A stretch of 64,000 nucleotides of DNA from Bacillus sp. HMF5848 (lineage in GTDB: Bacteria > Bacillota > Bacilli > Bacillales > HMF5848): contig NZ_RWIV01000001.1 of NCBI RefSeq assembly GCF_003944835.1, positions 1,217,501-1,281,500 of the forward strand, given 5' to 3'. This document shows positions 56,153 through 64,000 of the stretch, in pieces. Within the stretch, counting starts at the first letter, position 1; every line of letters starts with the position of its first letter. The position numbers were made by a program, and so were the translations under genes. The notes beneath the pieces were generated by a model, which did no database searches, had not been told where the DNA came from, and worked only from the letters and a program-made list of their open reading frames with translations.

Positions 56153-57004
56153 GTGAATTCTGCTTTAGTAGTTGGATGCTTTAATTTTGTAGGATTCCAT
56201 CTCGTTGAGCATATGTTAGAAAGAGGTATTGAGGTTACTGGTGTGTTTGACAAAGTTCATTCCCCTAATGATTGGTCTGACAAGGAACTAGCAATAGGAC
56301 GAAATGCAAACTTTGAAACTATAGATTTAGGAAGTCTCAACGTAACAGATTTAGCAAAATTTGATGTTGTATATTATACGTTAATTGATCCAAATCAACA
56401 TGTTGATAAAACAGCATTATCACTATATCAAACTATTACAACAGAATTGTTAGCTTCCTTACTATCTTTCTGTCGTAAGTCGAATACGCCTGTTTTTTTA
56501 ATTTCATCGTATGATGTGTTTAATGAAAATGATGAGGTTGTTTCGACAAAATCAATTCCTAATCCGTCAACTTTAATTGGACGACTTCATCTTCTTGAGG
56601 AAAGACTACTACTTGATCTAAAAAAAGCTTTAGGTGGTATTGCTACAATAGTAAGGGTGCCTACAGCTTTTGGGCCGTGGCAGCCGCAAACTATGGTATA
56701 CCAACAAATAATTGATGGTGAAGAAATTGTAATTAAAGAAAATCGACGAGATATGATGTATGTGCGAGACCTTGCTGAAACACTGTATATGCTATATTAC
56801 CAAGAAACGAATGAGGCAATCATTCATGTTATTTCTGGAAAAAAGAATCAGTGGGATAAAGGTTTTTCTTTACTATCGCGTAGCAAGCCGACACCTTATA
56901 TCGGGAAGGTGTTATATGAAGATGCCTACACCGGCGTCACTGTCACTACTATGGAGCAAGGGATATCTGAACAGCTTAAGCATAGCTATGCCAAAAAATT
57001 ATAG
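56153..57004 (+). CDS. yjaV: NAD-dependent epimerase/dehydratase-like protein YjaV
   Basis: The 283-aa protein has a short-chain-dehydrogenase-type Rossmann start (ALVVGCFNFVGFHLVEHML), VFLISSYDVFNENDE in place of the usual Ser-Tyr-Lys region, and TAFGPWQPQT. The nucleotide motif GxxGxxG is altered to VGCFNFVG and the catalytic Tyr-x-x-x-Lys is not evident, so activity is doubtful. Gene order matches B. subtilis yjaV, upstream of med. GTG 56153 follows GAGGAGGG. Confidence 0.75.
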   Translation: MNSALVVGCFNFVGFHLVEHMLERGIEVTGVFDKVHSPNDWSDKELAIGRNANFETIDLGSLNVTDLAKFDVVYYTLIDPNQHVDKTALSLYQTITTELLASLLSFCRKSNTPVFLISSYDVFNENDEVVSTKSIPNPSTLIGRLHLLEERLLLDLKKALGGIATIVRVPTAFGPWQPQTMVYQQIIDGEEIVIKENRRDMMYVRDLAETLYMLYYQETNEAIIHVISGKKNQWDKGFSLLSRSKPTPYIGKVLYEDAYTGVTVTTMEQGISEQLKHSYAKKL

Positions 57005-57110
57005 CAAGATTCGACAGATTATATTTCCGAATATGCAATTGCCTAGTATAATAGTAGTATGAAATTATATGAGCGTAGATGTGAAATAGATTCAAAGAGG
57101 AGTGCCACTA

Positions 57111-58076
57111 ATGATTAAATCCTATGCTATAGCCGTTCTCCTAAGTTTACTCGTGTTGTCAGGTTGTATGGGAGCCGACTCAAGTATTAAGCTTGAAAAA
57201 GTTGGATTACTCGTACCGGAAACAATAAACGATCAAGTATGGGGGACTAAGGGCTATAAAGGAATGCTGAGGATACAATCAAGTTATTCTGCTGATGTTT
57301 TTTATAAGGAGGGAATGGATTCCCTTTCTGTTGTTGAACAAGCTGTTGAAGATTTTTCTCGAAAAGGAGTCACATTAATCTTTGGCCATGGATCCGAGTA
57401 TGGGGATTACTTTAGCAAAATTGCTCCTGAGTACCCTACTATTCATTTTGTTTTTTTTAATGGAGATGCAATGCATGACAATATTACAAGCTTAAACTTC
57501 AAGTCAAACGCAATGGGGTTTTTCGGTGGTATGGTAGCAGGTAATATGACAAAAACAAATAACGTTGGCGTCATAGCAGCCTATGATTGGCAGCCAGAGG
57601 TTGCAGGCTTTCGTGAAGGTGCGCTTTATGAGAATCCTAATGTAAATGTTCATATTTTATACACTGACCATTGGGATAATGTTGATATAGCTATAGAACA
57701 GCTGGATGAATTGCTAAATAAAGATGTTGATGTCGTGTATCCTGCAGGTGATGGCTATAATGTACCTATTATTGAAAGGTTAAAAAAAGAAGGGTTATAT
57801 GCCATCGGCTTTGTATCCGATCAATCAGATCTTGGAGAAGCAACTGTTTTAACGAGTACGGTTCAACATGTTGATAAATTGTACGAGCTTGTGGCAAGTC
57901 AATATATTGCAGGTGCCCTTGAACCTGGGAATTTATATTTCGATTTTCAAGATAGTGTTATATCACTTGGAAAGTTTAGTCCGTTAGTTTCAGAAGAATA
58001 TAAGGAACAGTTGTACAACCATATTAAAGTATATAAAAAGACAGGTATGTTACCCCATGAAACCAGTGGTGAATAA
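57111..58076 (+). CDS. med: Med, BMP-type lipoprotein of the competence regulatory locus
   Basis: The 321-aa protein starts with a lipoprotein signal (lipobox VLSGC) and a BMP fold (VGLLVPETINDQVWGTKGYKG, NVGVIAAYDWQPEVAGFREG, GLYAIGFVSDQSD). It matches B. subtilis Med, a positive factor for comK expression and competence. In B. subtilis comZ follows med; here it is missing. ATG 57111 has GAGGAG at 8 nt. A second BMP protein is at 22975-23952. Confidence 0.88.
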   Translation: MIKSYAIAVLLSLLVLSGCMGADSSIKLEKVGLLVPETINDQVWGTKGYKGMLRIQSSYSADVFYKEGMDSLSVVEQAVEDFSRKGVTLIFGHGSEYGDYFSKIAPEYPTIHFVFFNGDAMHDNITSLNFKSNAMGFFGGMVAGNMTKTNNVGVIAAYDWQPEVAGFREGALYENPNVNVHILYTDHWDNVDIAIEQLDELLNKDVDVVYPAGDGYNVPIIERLKKEGLYAIGFVSDQSDLGEATVLTSTVQHVDKLYELVASQYIAGALEPGNLYFDFQDSVISLGKFSPLVSEEYKEQLYNHIKVYKKTGMLPHETSGE

Positions 58077-58093
58077 TTTATAAATAAAAGACG

Positions 58094-58121
58094 AAGAGGC
58101 TGTTTAAGTTAGCAGCCTCTT
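58094..58121. terminator. Bidirectional terminator between med and a convergent small gene
   Basis: A perfect 9-bp stem AAGAGGCTG / CAGCCTCTT with a 10-nt loop and flanking A/T tracts. Confidence 0.88.
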
Positions 58122-58126
58122 TTGTG

Positions 58127-58417
58127 CTACTTTTTAAAGCTTTTTAATAAATCAATCACCGGAGTAATTTCCCGCAATAAAGGCTTTAGACGTTGAACAG
58201 ACCCCATAATGTCATCGAATTGTTGCATGAGCTGCATATAGTCCACATTTTGATTCGAGTTAAGTTGTTCAGGAGACCGCTGAGTTTGGGCCGAATCAGA
58301 AGGAGATGTAAAGCTTCTTCTTGGACCGTTGGCACCAAACATTAATTGAGTAAAGCGGTCAAGCTGTTGTTCTGGTAAATCCGCTTGTTGTATTTCTTTC
58401 TCCTTTTCCTCAGTCAT
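58127..58417 (-). CDS. Small hypothetical protein in the yjzB position (96 aa)
   Basis: The 96-aa protein begins MTEEKEKEIQQADLPEQQLD, has a Ser/Gln-rich middle and a helical end MQLMQQFDDIMGSVQRLKPL-LREITPVIDLLKSFKK. I do not recognise the family with confidence; its place between med and fabH on the opposite strand matches that of B. subtilis yjzB. A GGGGG-containing ribosome site precedes ATG 58417. Confidence 0.7.
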   Translation of the reverse strand: MTEEKEKEIQQADLPEQQLDRFTQLMFGANGPRRSFTSPSDSAQTQRSPEQLNSNQNVDYMQLMQQFDDIMGSVQRLKPLLREITPVIDLLKSFKK

Positions 58418-58487
58418 CGGTATCCCCCCTCTCTCAATATTAACGTATGAAAATAAGTCGAATAAGATATAGACATTTAACTACATG

Positions 58488-58536
58488 TTGCTAAGATTTC
58501 TTTTATCATGTATTATTAGTACCAAGTACTAATAAT
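58488..58536 (+). promoter_or_regulatory. fabH promoter overlapped by FapR operator
   Basis: TTGCTA (58488) and TATTAT (58511-58516) are 17 bp apart. Overlapping the -10, ATTATTAGTAC-CAA-GTACTAATAAT (58512-58536) is a perfect inverted repeat with the TTAGTAC half-site of FapR, the malonyl-CoA-sensing repressor of fatty acid genes. Confidence 0.88.
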
Positions 58537-58598
58537 TGATAATAAAACATATATATTGTGAGCAAAGTGAAAATTAACGAAGAATTGGGGTTGTTGTT

Positions 58599-59537
58599 AT
58601 GAATGCTGGTATTCTTGGGATTGCTAAATATGTACCTGAAACGGTTGTAACTAATGTAGATTTAGAAAAAAGAATGGATACATCAGATGAGTGGATTCGT
58701 ACAAGAACAGGTATAGAGCAAAGAAGAATAGCTGAAAAAAGCATAGATACATCTGATATGGCTTATTTTGCTGCTAAACAAGCAATTGAAAATGCGAACT
58801 TAACAGCTGAAGATATAGACATGATCTTAGTAGCAACTGTAACTCCCGACCAGCCATTTCCATCAGTTGCCTGTATGCTTCAAGATAAATTAGGGGCAAA
58901 AAAGGTGGCCGCGATGGATATAAGTGCAGCCTGTGCTGGGTTTATGTATGGTATGGTTACAGCAAAGCAATTTATTGAAACGGGTACATATAAGCACGTG
59001 TTAGTAGTTGGAGTGGAAAAGCTTTCAAAAATTACAGACTGGAACGATAGAAATACTGCTGTATTATTTGGTGATGGTGCCGGTGCGGCAGTGTTAGGAC
59101 CTGTATCAGGTGATCGAGGAATACTTTCATTCGAACTTGGTAGTGATGGGTCTGGTGGGAAACATTTATATCAAACTGAAGAAGATGTTATCTTTATGAA
59201 CGGTCGTGAGGTATTCAAATTTGCTGTTCGTCAAATGGGTGAATCAAGTGTTAATGTTATTGAAAAAGCAGGCTTGAAAAAGGAAGATGTTGACTTTCTA
59301 GTTCCACATCAGGCTAACATACGGATTATGGAATCAGCTCGTGAGCGTTTAAATCTTCCTATTGAAAAAATGTCTAAAACAGTTCATAAATATGGTAATA
59401 CATCAGCGGCATCTATTCCAATTTCTATCGTTGAAGAATTAGAAGAAGGAAAAATAAACGACGATGACGTAATAGTTATGGTAGGCTTTGGTGGTGGTTT
59501 AACATGGGGAGCCATTGCACTTCGCTGGGGACGTTAA
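58599..59537 (+). CDS. fabH: Beta-ketoacyl-ACP synthase III
   Basis: The 312-aa enzyme starts fatty acid synthesis by condensing an acyl-CoA with malonyl-ACP. It has the Cys-His-Asn triad: Cys112 in [11 protein letters not shown], His in VPHQANIRI and Asn in [10 protein letters not shown]. Members from bacilli prefer branched acyl-CoA primers. The ribosome site (GGGG) is weak. It is the first gene of a fabH-fabF pair under FapR control. Confidence 0.97.
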   Translation: MNAGILGIAKYVPETVVTNVDLEKRMDTSDEWIRTRTGIEQRRIAEKSIDTSDMAYFAAKQAIENANLTAEDIDMILVATVTPDQPFPSVACMLQDKLGAKKVAAMDISAACAGFMYGMVTAKQFIETGTYKHVLVVGVEKLSKITDWNDRNTAVLFGDGAGAAVLGPVSGDRGILSFELGSDGSGGKHLYQTEEDVIFMNGREVFKFAVRQMGESSVNVIEKAGLKKEDVDFLVPHQANIRIMESARERLNLPIEKMSKTVHKYGNTSAASIPISIVEELEEGKINDDDVIVMVGFGGGLTWGAIALRWGR

Positions 59538-59618
59538 AAGAGGATAGATACTCACAAAGAAAAGTGTGAACATCTTCTTCATTAAAAATAGATTTGAAAA
59601 AGGAGATGCGAATAGTAT

Positions 59619-60857
59619 ATGAGTAAACATAGAGTAGTAGTAACAGGATTAGGAACTGTTTCACCGCTTGGTCTTGATACAAAGACAACATGGGATAATA
59701 TTGTAAAAGGTGTAAATGGAGTCGGTCCATTAACAAGAGTGGACGCTGAACAATATCCAGTTAAAGTAGCAGCAGAGATGAAGGACTTCGACCCTGAGAA
59801 ATATATGGATCGAAAAGAAGCCCGAAAGATGGATCGTTTCACACAATACGCAATGGCAGCATCTTTCATGGCGGTTGAAGATGCAAAGCTAGAGATTACA
59901 GATACAAATGCACATCGTGTTGGTGTTTGGATTGGTTCTGGTATTGGTGGGATGGAAACATTCGAAAATCAATATGATACATTTAAGGAAAAAGGCTATC
60001 GTCGTGTCAGTCCGTTCTTTGTGCCGATGATTATTCCTGATATGGCAGCTGGTCAAGTATCTATTTCTTTAGGTGCAAAAGGAATTAATTCTTGTACGGT
60101 AACGGCTTGTGCAACAGGAACTAACTCTATCGGTGATGCTTTCAAAGTAATCGAACGTGGAGACGCAGATGTTATGATTACTGGAGGAGCAGAGGCTCCC
60201 TTAACAAAAATGTCATTTGCAGGCTTTTGCGCAGCTAAGGCATTATCACTTAATAGTGATCCTTCGACAGCTAGTAGACCTTTTGATAAAAATCGAGATG
60301 GATTTGTAATGGGAGAAGGTGCAGGCATTCTTGTATTAGAAAGCTTGGAACATGCTCTTGCACGAGGGGCTAACATATATGCAGAGGTAGTAGGATATGG
60401 AGCAACAGGTGATGCCTATCATATTACAGCACCAGCACCAGGTGGAGAAGGTGGCGCACGAGCTATGCGTCAAGCCATTGAAGATGCTGGTTTAAAGCCA
60501 GATAATATTGACTATATAAATGCACATGGTACAAGCACAGAATACAATGATAAATTTGAAACTTTAGCCATTAAAGAAGTGTTTGGTGATCATGCATATA
60601 AGCTCGCTGTTAGTTCAACAAAATCAATGACAGGACACTTATTAGGAGCTGCTGGTGGGGTCGAAGCCATCTTCTCTATTTTGGCTATTTGCGATAGTAT
60701 TCTTCCACCGACGATAAACTATTCTGAGCCAGACCCAGATTGTGACCTGGATTATGTACCAAACAAAGCACGAAAGCAAGAAGTGAATGTAGCTTTATCC
60801 AACTCACTAGGCTTTGGCGGTCATAATGCAACTTTGATTTTTAAAAAATATAAGTAA
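59619..60857 (+). CDS. fabF: Beta-ketoacyl-ACP synthase II
   Basis: The 412-aa elongating condensing enzyme has the active-site Cys in [11 protein letters not shown] (about 164) and the two His in AHGTSTEYN and [11 protein letters not shown]. It elongates acyl chains with malonyl-ACP. AAGGAG precedes ATG 59619; an 81-bp gap separates it from fabH. Confidence 0.97.
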   Translation: MSKHRVVVTGLGTVSPLGLDTKTTWDNIVKGVNGVGPLTRVDAEQYPVKVAAEMKDFDPEKYMDRKEARKMDRFTQYAMAASFMAVEDAKLEITDTNAHRVGVWIGSGIGGMETFENQYDTFKEKGYRRVSPFFVPMIIPDMAAGQVSISLGAKGINSCTVTACATGTNSIGDAFKVIERGDADVMITGGAEAPLTKMSFAGFCAAKALSLNSDPSTASRPFDKNRDGFVMGEGAGILVLESLEHALARGANIYAEVVGYGATGDAYHITAPAPGGEGGARAMRQAIEDAGLKPDNIDYINAHGTSTEYNDKFETLAIKEVFGDHAYKLAVSSTKSMTGHLLGAAGGVEAIFSILAICDSILPPTINYSEPDPDCDLDYVPNKARKQEVNVALSNSLGFGGHNATLIFKKYK

Positions 60858-60862
60858 TTTAA

Positions 60863-60901
60863 AGAAGGTGTCCCAAAACTTACGTTTTTGGGGCACTTTT
60901 A
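60863..60901 (+). terminator. Terminator after fabF
   Basis: A stem GTGTCCCAAAA / TTTTGGGGCAC (one wobble) with a short loop and trailing TTTT, closely behind the stop codon. Confidence 0.88.
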
Positions 60902-60939
60902 TGTAGAACTTTAAAATAAGACTCTGTTATACTTTGGTG

Positions 60940-61065
60940 TTGATTTTCGCTACATTGCGCTCACTTTCCGCGGGGTGGCCGTAAGCCTCCTCGGCGCATG
61001 CGCCTGTGGGGTCTTACGCCTGCCACTACATCCCGCAGGAGTCGAGCGCATTCCGCTACAATCAA
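60940..61065. repeat. Fold-back repeat element beside an IS remnant
   Basis: TTGATTTTCGCTACATTGCG at one end is an imperfect inverted match to the right end (GTCGAGCGCATTCCGCTACA before ATCAA), and the interior holds further complementary segments (GTAAGCCTCC / GGGGTCTTAC around GGCGCATGCGCC). The element is GC-rich compared with its surroundings. I recall very similar elements scattered through Bacillus genomes, often near IS1182-type transposases. Confidence 0.75.
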
Positions 61066-61175
61066 CAATGTACTATTATATATTCGATAGCCCAAAATAA
61101 GCACAAACAAGAAGCGGGTCTTTCTTGATTTAATGTAGTCACCACAACAATCATTATCGAAAGGACGAACTTCTT

Positions 61176-61419
61176 GTGTACCAAAAGTAAAACCAAATCA
61201 ACTAGTGCTAACAATGGACATCGCTATTCTCATCCCAAAAATTACTTATTTCGCGGTTGATAAAATGAGTCCATATCTCTTTATCAAACTTCATCCTGAT
61301 GGATCCCGTCCACCGTATCCCCCTCGTATAATGTTAAAGTGTTTCTTTTAGCTTATGCCAACAAAATATAATCCCCCCGCAAAATCGCAGACCAATTAAC
61401 ACAAAATAATTACGTTAAA
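61176..61419 (+). pseudogene. Remnant of an IS1182-type transposase N-terminus
   Basis: With stops and frameshifts ignored, the strand reads fragments typical of the N-terminal region of IS1182-family transposases: LVLTMDIAILIP, a PDGSRPPYPPRIMLKC block, LAYANKI and RKIADQLTQNNY. The frame starts after AAGGACGAACTTCTT and is broken by several stops; the remaining 350 or so codons are absent. It is a decayed insertion between fabF and yjaZ. Confidence 0.7.
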
Positions 61420-61449
61420 GTCATCCTTCTTTGTAGGATGGCTTTTTTT
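61420..61449 (+). terminator. Terminator-like hairpin after the IS remnant
   Basis: Stem TCATCCT / AGGATGG with a T7 tract. Confidence 0.75.
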
Positions 61450-61599
61450 AAACAAATAGCTTTATAACTTTTATGCAAACTCGCGTTAATGTTCTTAAAT
61501 AATGTTTCGACTTTTAAAATATTATTTTTCTGTATTAAATGTCTCAAAAATGGTAAAAAATCATAATCTGCAATATAGAACATGTGAAAGGAGATTCAT
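61450..61599 (+). promoter_or_regulatory. yjaZ upstream region with an element shared with appD
   Basis: A 21-bp segment at 61483-61503 (GCGTTAATGTTC then TTAAATAAT) matches 62542-62562 upstream of appD at 19 of 21 positions. Both precede the next gene in the same orientation, suggesting a common promoter or operator. Confidence 0.4.
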
Positions 61600-62379
61600 A
61601 TGACTGTAATTGCTACGGATCAATGGCTCGATAAGTATTATTTCAAGCCAGTAAAGATGTGTGAGAAGCTAGAAAAATATTTTGAGGATGCGAGTGCAGA
61701 GGAAATTTATGAGTACTTACAAGCTCATGGTATGTATCAACCATATAAAGAAGGGGTGAAGGTTTTAGATTATTTACAATCAAAAAAGGCTTGGACCGTC
61801 ATTACAGACCATTACAATTATTTACGAAAAAAATGGAAAGGTCCTGAAATCCCCATATTTATCTTTCCATGCAATACATTAAATAAAAAAATGAGTGAGG
61901 AATTTAATGGGAAGTCGGGCTTAGCATTTCCAGACAAATTGTTTCTATTTTTTAGTGAAAAAAACATAATAGAAGAGATGAAGTCTGTTTTAACACACGA
62001 ATACAGTCATGTTATAAGACTTGCTAAAGATAGATCGGATGACTTGCTTCACACAATCATCCTTGAAGGGTTAGCCGAAGCTTCTGTGTTAGAAGAACAT
62101 GGCGAAAAATTCCAAGCTCCTTGGACTAAGTATTACAGTGAGGAAGAAGCACAAAGATATTGGCGTAGATTTATTCAAAAAAATGTATATTTAAATAGAT
62201 TCGACAGGCAACATGATCGATTATTATATGGGAAAGGGTTACTTCCTAGAATGCTAGGTTATAATATTGGGTTTCACATGGTAAAAAGTAGTATAGAAGA
62301 AAAAAATTGTCATGTTAAAGACCTATTATCTTTGTCGAATAATGAAATTTTGAGATATTCTCGTTTTGATTTGAAATAA
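61600..62379 (+). CDS. yjaZ: DUF2268 putative zinc protease YjaZ
   Basis: The 259-aa protein has the zinc-protease motif HEYSH in LTHEYSHVIRLAKD with a downstream EGLAEAS glutamate, the hallmark of DUF2268. No signal peptide is visible. Location between fabF and the app genes matches B. subtilis yjaZ. AAAGGAG precedes ATG 61600. Substrate unknown. Confidence 0.88.
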   Translation: MTVIATDQWLDKYYFKPVKMCEKLEKYFEDASAEEIYEYLQAHGMYQPYKEGVKVLDYLQSKKAWTVITDHYNYLRKKWKGPEIPIFIFPCNTLNKKMSEEFNGKSGLAFPDKLFLFFSEKNIIEEMKSVLTHEYSHVIRLAKDRSDDLLHTIILEGLAEASVLEEHGEKFQAPWTKYYSEEEAQRYWRRFIQKNVYLNRFDRQHDRLLYGKGLLPRMLGYNIGFHMVKSSIEEKNCHVKDLLSLSNNEILRYSRFDLK

Positions 62380-62380
62380 A

Positions 62381-62408
62381 ATTCTGTCAATAGGCAGATT
62401 TTTTTTTG
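62381..62408 (+). terminator. Terminator after yjaZ
   Basis: A short stem TCTGTC / GGCAGA (one wobble) followed by a T10 run. Confidence 0.75.
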
Positions 62409-62736
62409 CGTATGATAGCGTGTACAAAGCTTGATATATAAATATTTTGTAAATTTTATATATTCACCATTAAATTAATTTGAACAAATTTTTAAAAAAT
62501 GCTCTTGTCATTGTAACGTTTTTGTAATAATATACAAACAAGCGTTATTATTCTTAAATAATTTGAAAATTACAAAGATGTTTTTGATAATGAGTAAAAT
62601 AACTAGATTTTTTTAAAAATTAAGTATAATATGTAGAGAGATAATAATGAACGATGTACGGTTATAAATTTCTAGGTATTTTTCGGAATTTTTAAACAAA
62701 GTGAACCGTGTTAATAGTAAGAAGGGAGAGCAAACA
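62409..62736 (+). other. Upstream region of appD
   Basis: About 330 bp, very AT-rich, without a gene. It contains the second copy of the shared element (62542-62562) and several TATAAT-like sequences (for example near 62625); the exact promoter cannot be fixed. Confidence 0.45.
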
Positions 62737-63720
62737 ATGTCAGCACCACTATTGGAAATAAAAAACTTAAAAACCTACTTCTATCGTAAGAAAAAGGCGG
62801 TTCCTGCTGTAGACGGCGTTGATATAAAAATAAAAAAGGGTGAAACTGTTGCACTTGTAGGTGAATCAGGTTCAGGTAAAAGTATTACATCCCTTTCGGT
62901 CATGAAATTAGTGCCAAGCCCTGGTGGGAAAATAGTTGATGGTGAAATTAACTTTGACGGAAAAAATCTTGTTGACATGTCTGAAGCAGAAATGTGTAAG
63001 ATTCGTGGAAATGACATTTCAATGATATTCCAAGAGCCAATGACTTCTTTAAATCCTGTTTTAACAATAGGTGAACAATTGACAGAAGTACTTATTCAGC
63101 ATCAAGGTATGTCAAAGAATGAAGCAAAACAAAGTGCTATAAAGATGCTTGAAACTGTTGGGTTCTCTCGTGCTGCTGAGTTAATTAACGACTACCCGCA
63201 TCGCCTTTCTGGAGGAATGAGACAGCGTGTTATGATTGCCATGGCAATGAGCTGTAATCCAAAGCTGTTAATAGCCGATGAGCCAACAACTGCATTAGAC
63301 GTAACAATTCAAGCGCAAATTCTTGAACTAATGAAGGATTTAAGTAAGAAGTTTGATACCTCTATTCTACTTATTACACATGACCTTGGTGTTGTGTCTG
63401 AAATAGCAGAACGTATCGTTGTTATGTACTGTGGCCAAGTAGTTGAAGAAGGATCAGTAGATGATATTTTTGATAATCCAATGCATCCATATACTGAAGG
63501 GTTAATTGGTTCTATTCCTTCGTTAGATGGAGAGATTACTAGATTACAATCAATTGAAGGTAACGTACCTTCTCCTGATAATTTGCCAAAGGGCTGTCGT
63601 TTTGCACCACGCTGCTCTAAAGCATTCGATCGCTGCTGGCAAGAGATCCCAACGCTAAAAGAGATGCACGGCGCCCGTTCAGTCCGCTGCTTTTTACATG
63701 ATGAGGAGGGGGCACGATAA
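62737..63720 (+). CDS. appD: Oligopeptide ABC transporter ATP-binding protein (AppD/OppD)
   Basis: The 327-aa ATPase has Walker [10 protein letters not shown]-loop [12 protein letters not shown], signature LSGGMRQRV, Walker [13 protein letters not shown] and the C-terminal oligopeptide-transporter extension with Cys cluster [16 protein letters not shown] that may hold an Fe-S centre. It drives uptake of peptides. ATG 62737 follows GGGAG; upstream in-frame codons lack a site. Location after yjaZ matches the app operon of B. subtilis. Confidence 0.93.
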   Translation: MSAPLLEIKNLKTYFYRKKKAVPAVDGVDIKIKKGETVALVGESGSGKSITSLSVMKLVPSPGGKIVDGEINFDGKNLVDMSEAEMCKIRGNDISMIFQEPMTSLNPVLTIGEQLTEVLIQHQGMSKNEAKQSAIKMLETVGFSRAAELINDYPHRLSGGMRQRVMIAMAMSCNPKLLIADEPTTALDVTIQAQILELMKDLSKKFDTSILLITHDLGVVSEIAERIVVMYCGQVVEEGSVDDIFDNPMHPYTEGLIGSIPSLDGEITRLQSIEGNVPSPDNLPKGCRFAPRCSKAFDRCWQEIPTLKEMHGARSVRCFLHDEEGAR

Positions 63721-64000
63721 TGATTGCAACAGAAGAAAAGCAACAATTTACAAATAAAGAAAAGACGACACCTTTGCTAGAAGTCGTTGATATGAAAAAA
63801 CACTTTCCTATCAAAGCTGGTTTGTTCCAAAAAGTTGTAGGACATGTAAAAGCTGTTGATGGAGTGAATTTCACATTAAATAGAGGAGAAACACTTGGAA
63901 TAGTTGGAGAGTCTGGCTGTGGAAAATCAACAGCTGGTAGAACGATCATTCGCTTATACGATCCAACCGAAGGGAGTATCTTTTTTAAAGGGCAAGATAT
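63720..64000 (+). CDS. appF: Oligopeptide ABC transporter ATP-binding protein (AppF/OppF), 3' end cut by window
   Basis: The first 93 codons of the partner ATPase are present: [34 protein letters not shown] and Walker [19 protein letters not shown]. The ATG overlaps the appD stop by one base and has GAGGAGGGG upstream, so translation is coupled. The rest lies beyond the window. Confidence 0.92.
   Translation, partial: MIATEEKQQFTNKEKTTPLLEVVDMKKHFPIKAGLFQKVVGHVKAVDGVNFTLNRGETLGIVGESGCGKSTAGRTIIRLYDPTEGSIFFKGQD

Overview
The window looks like a chromosomal segment of a low-GC Bacillaceae bacterium, possibly alkaliphilic or facultatively anaerobic. The reasons are strong purine-rich Shine-Dalgarno sites, GTG/TTG starts, Rho-independent terminators, operator sites resembling those of CtsR, FapR, Fur and ArgR/AhrC, and extended gene-order similarity to the Bacillus subtilis yitJ-yitK ... 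yitT-yitU-yitV-yitW-argCJBD-carAB-argF-yjzC-yjaU-yjaV-med-fabH-fabF-yjaZ-app region. These assignments come from reading the sequence and recalling families; no database search was possible.

Layout. 1-6.1 kb: minus-strand nfrA-like flavin reductase, cobalamin-dependent methionine synthase metH and the bifunctional methyltransferase/MTHF reductase yitJ. 6.3-11.5 kb: a NERD-domain gene, a 21-copy 21-bp repeat array, an aldo/keto reductase, a CoA-disulfide reductase with rhodanese domain, and yajQ/yitK. 11.6-15.2 kb: a two-component system with a degenerate HD-GYP protein and a tiny zinc-ribbon gene. 15.3-21.4 kb: an AT-rich module with two secreted proteins sharing a signal-peptide motif, a DUF5305-like membrane protein, a degenerate histidine kinase, a response regulator and an ER/SipW-type signal peptidase. 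21.5-32.9 kb: dehydrogenase, BMP lipoprotein plus chemoreceptor, then yitT-yitU-yitV-yitW, a PAP2/haloperoxidase protein, a DsrE protein and pgmB. 33-40 kb: a second NERD gene beside a second large array, then feoA-feoB, a Cys-rich Feo partner, cueP with an in-frame TGA, a shortened NarI-like gene and fnr. 40.2-49.7 kb: the arginine operon argC-argJ-argB/argD-carA-carB-argF. 50-64 kb: uppP, yjzC, clpB, yjaU, yjaV, med, fabH-fabF, an IS remnant, yjaZ and appD-appF.

How genes work together. YitJ makes 5-methyl-THF for MetH. The arg genes convert glutamate to citrulline, with ArgR-like boxes before argC and carA. FeoA/FeoB and the small Cys-rich protein form a ferrous-iron uptake unit behind a Fur-like box. 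FabH/FabF lie behind a FapR palindrome, and clpB behind a CtsR heptad repeat.

Most unusual signals. (1) cueP has an in-frame TGA at the position of a copper-binding cysteine, followed after exactly 11 nt by a 17-nt perfect hairpin with a GGU loop, which is the geometry of a bacterial SECIS element; this may be a selenocysteine CueP. (2) Five intergenic arrays share a 21-bp (two helical turns) period, each built from a short conserved core and a variable remainder; two are next to NERD-domain paralogues. (3) argB and argD form one open reading frame with a possible internal GTG start. (4) The SipW/DUF5305 secretion module has its own, partly degenerate, two-component system. (5) The 3' ends of yitW and fnr are tandemly duplicated.
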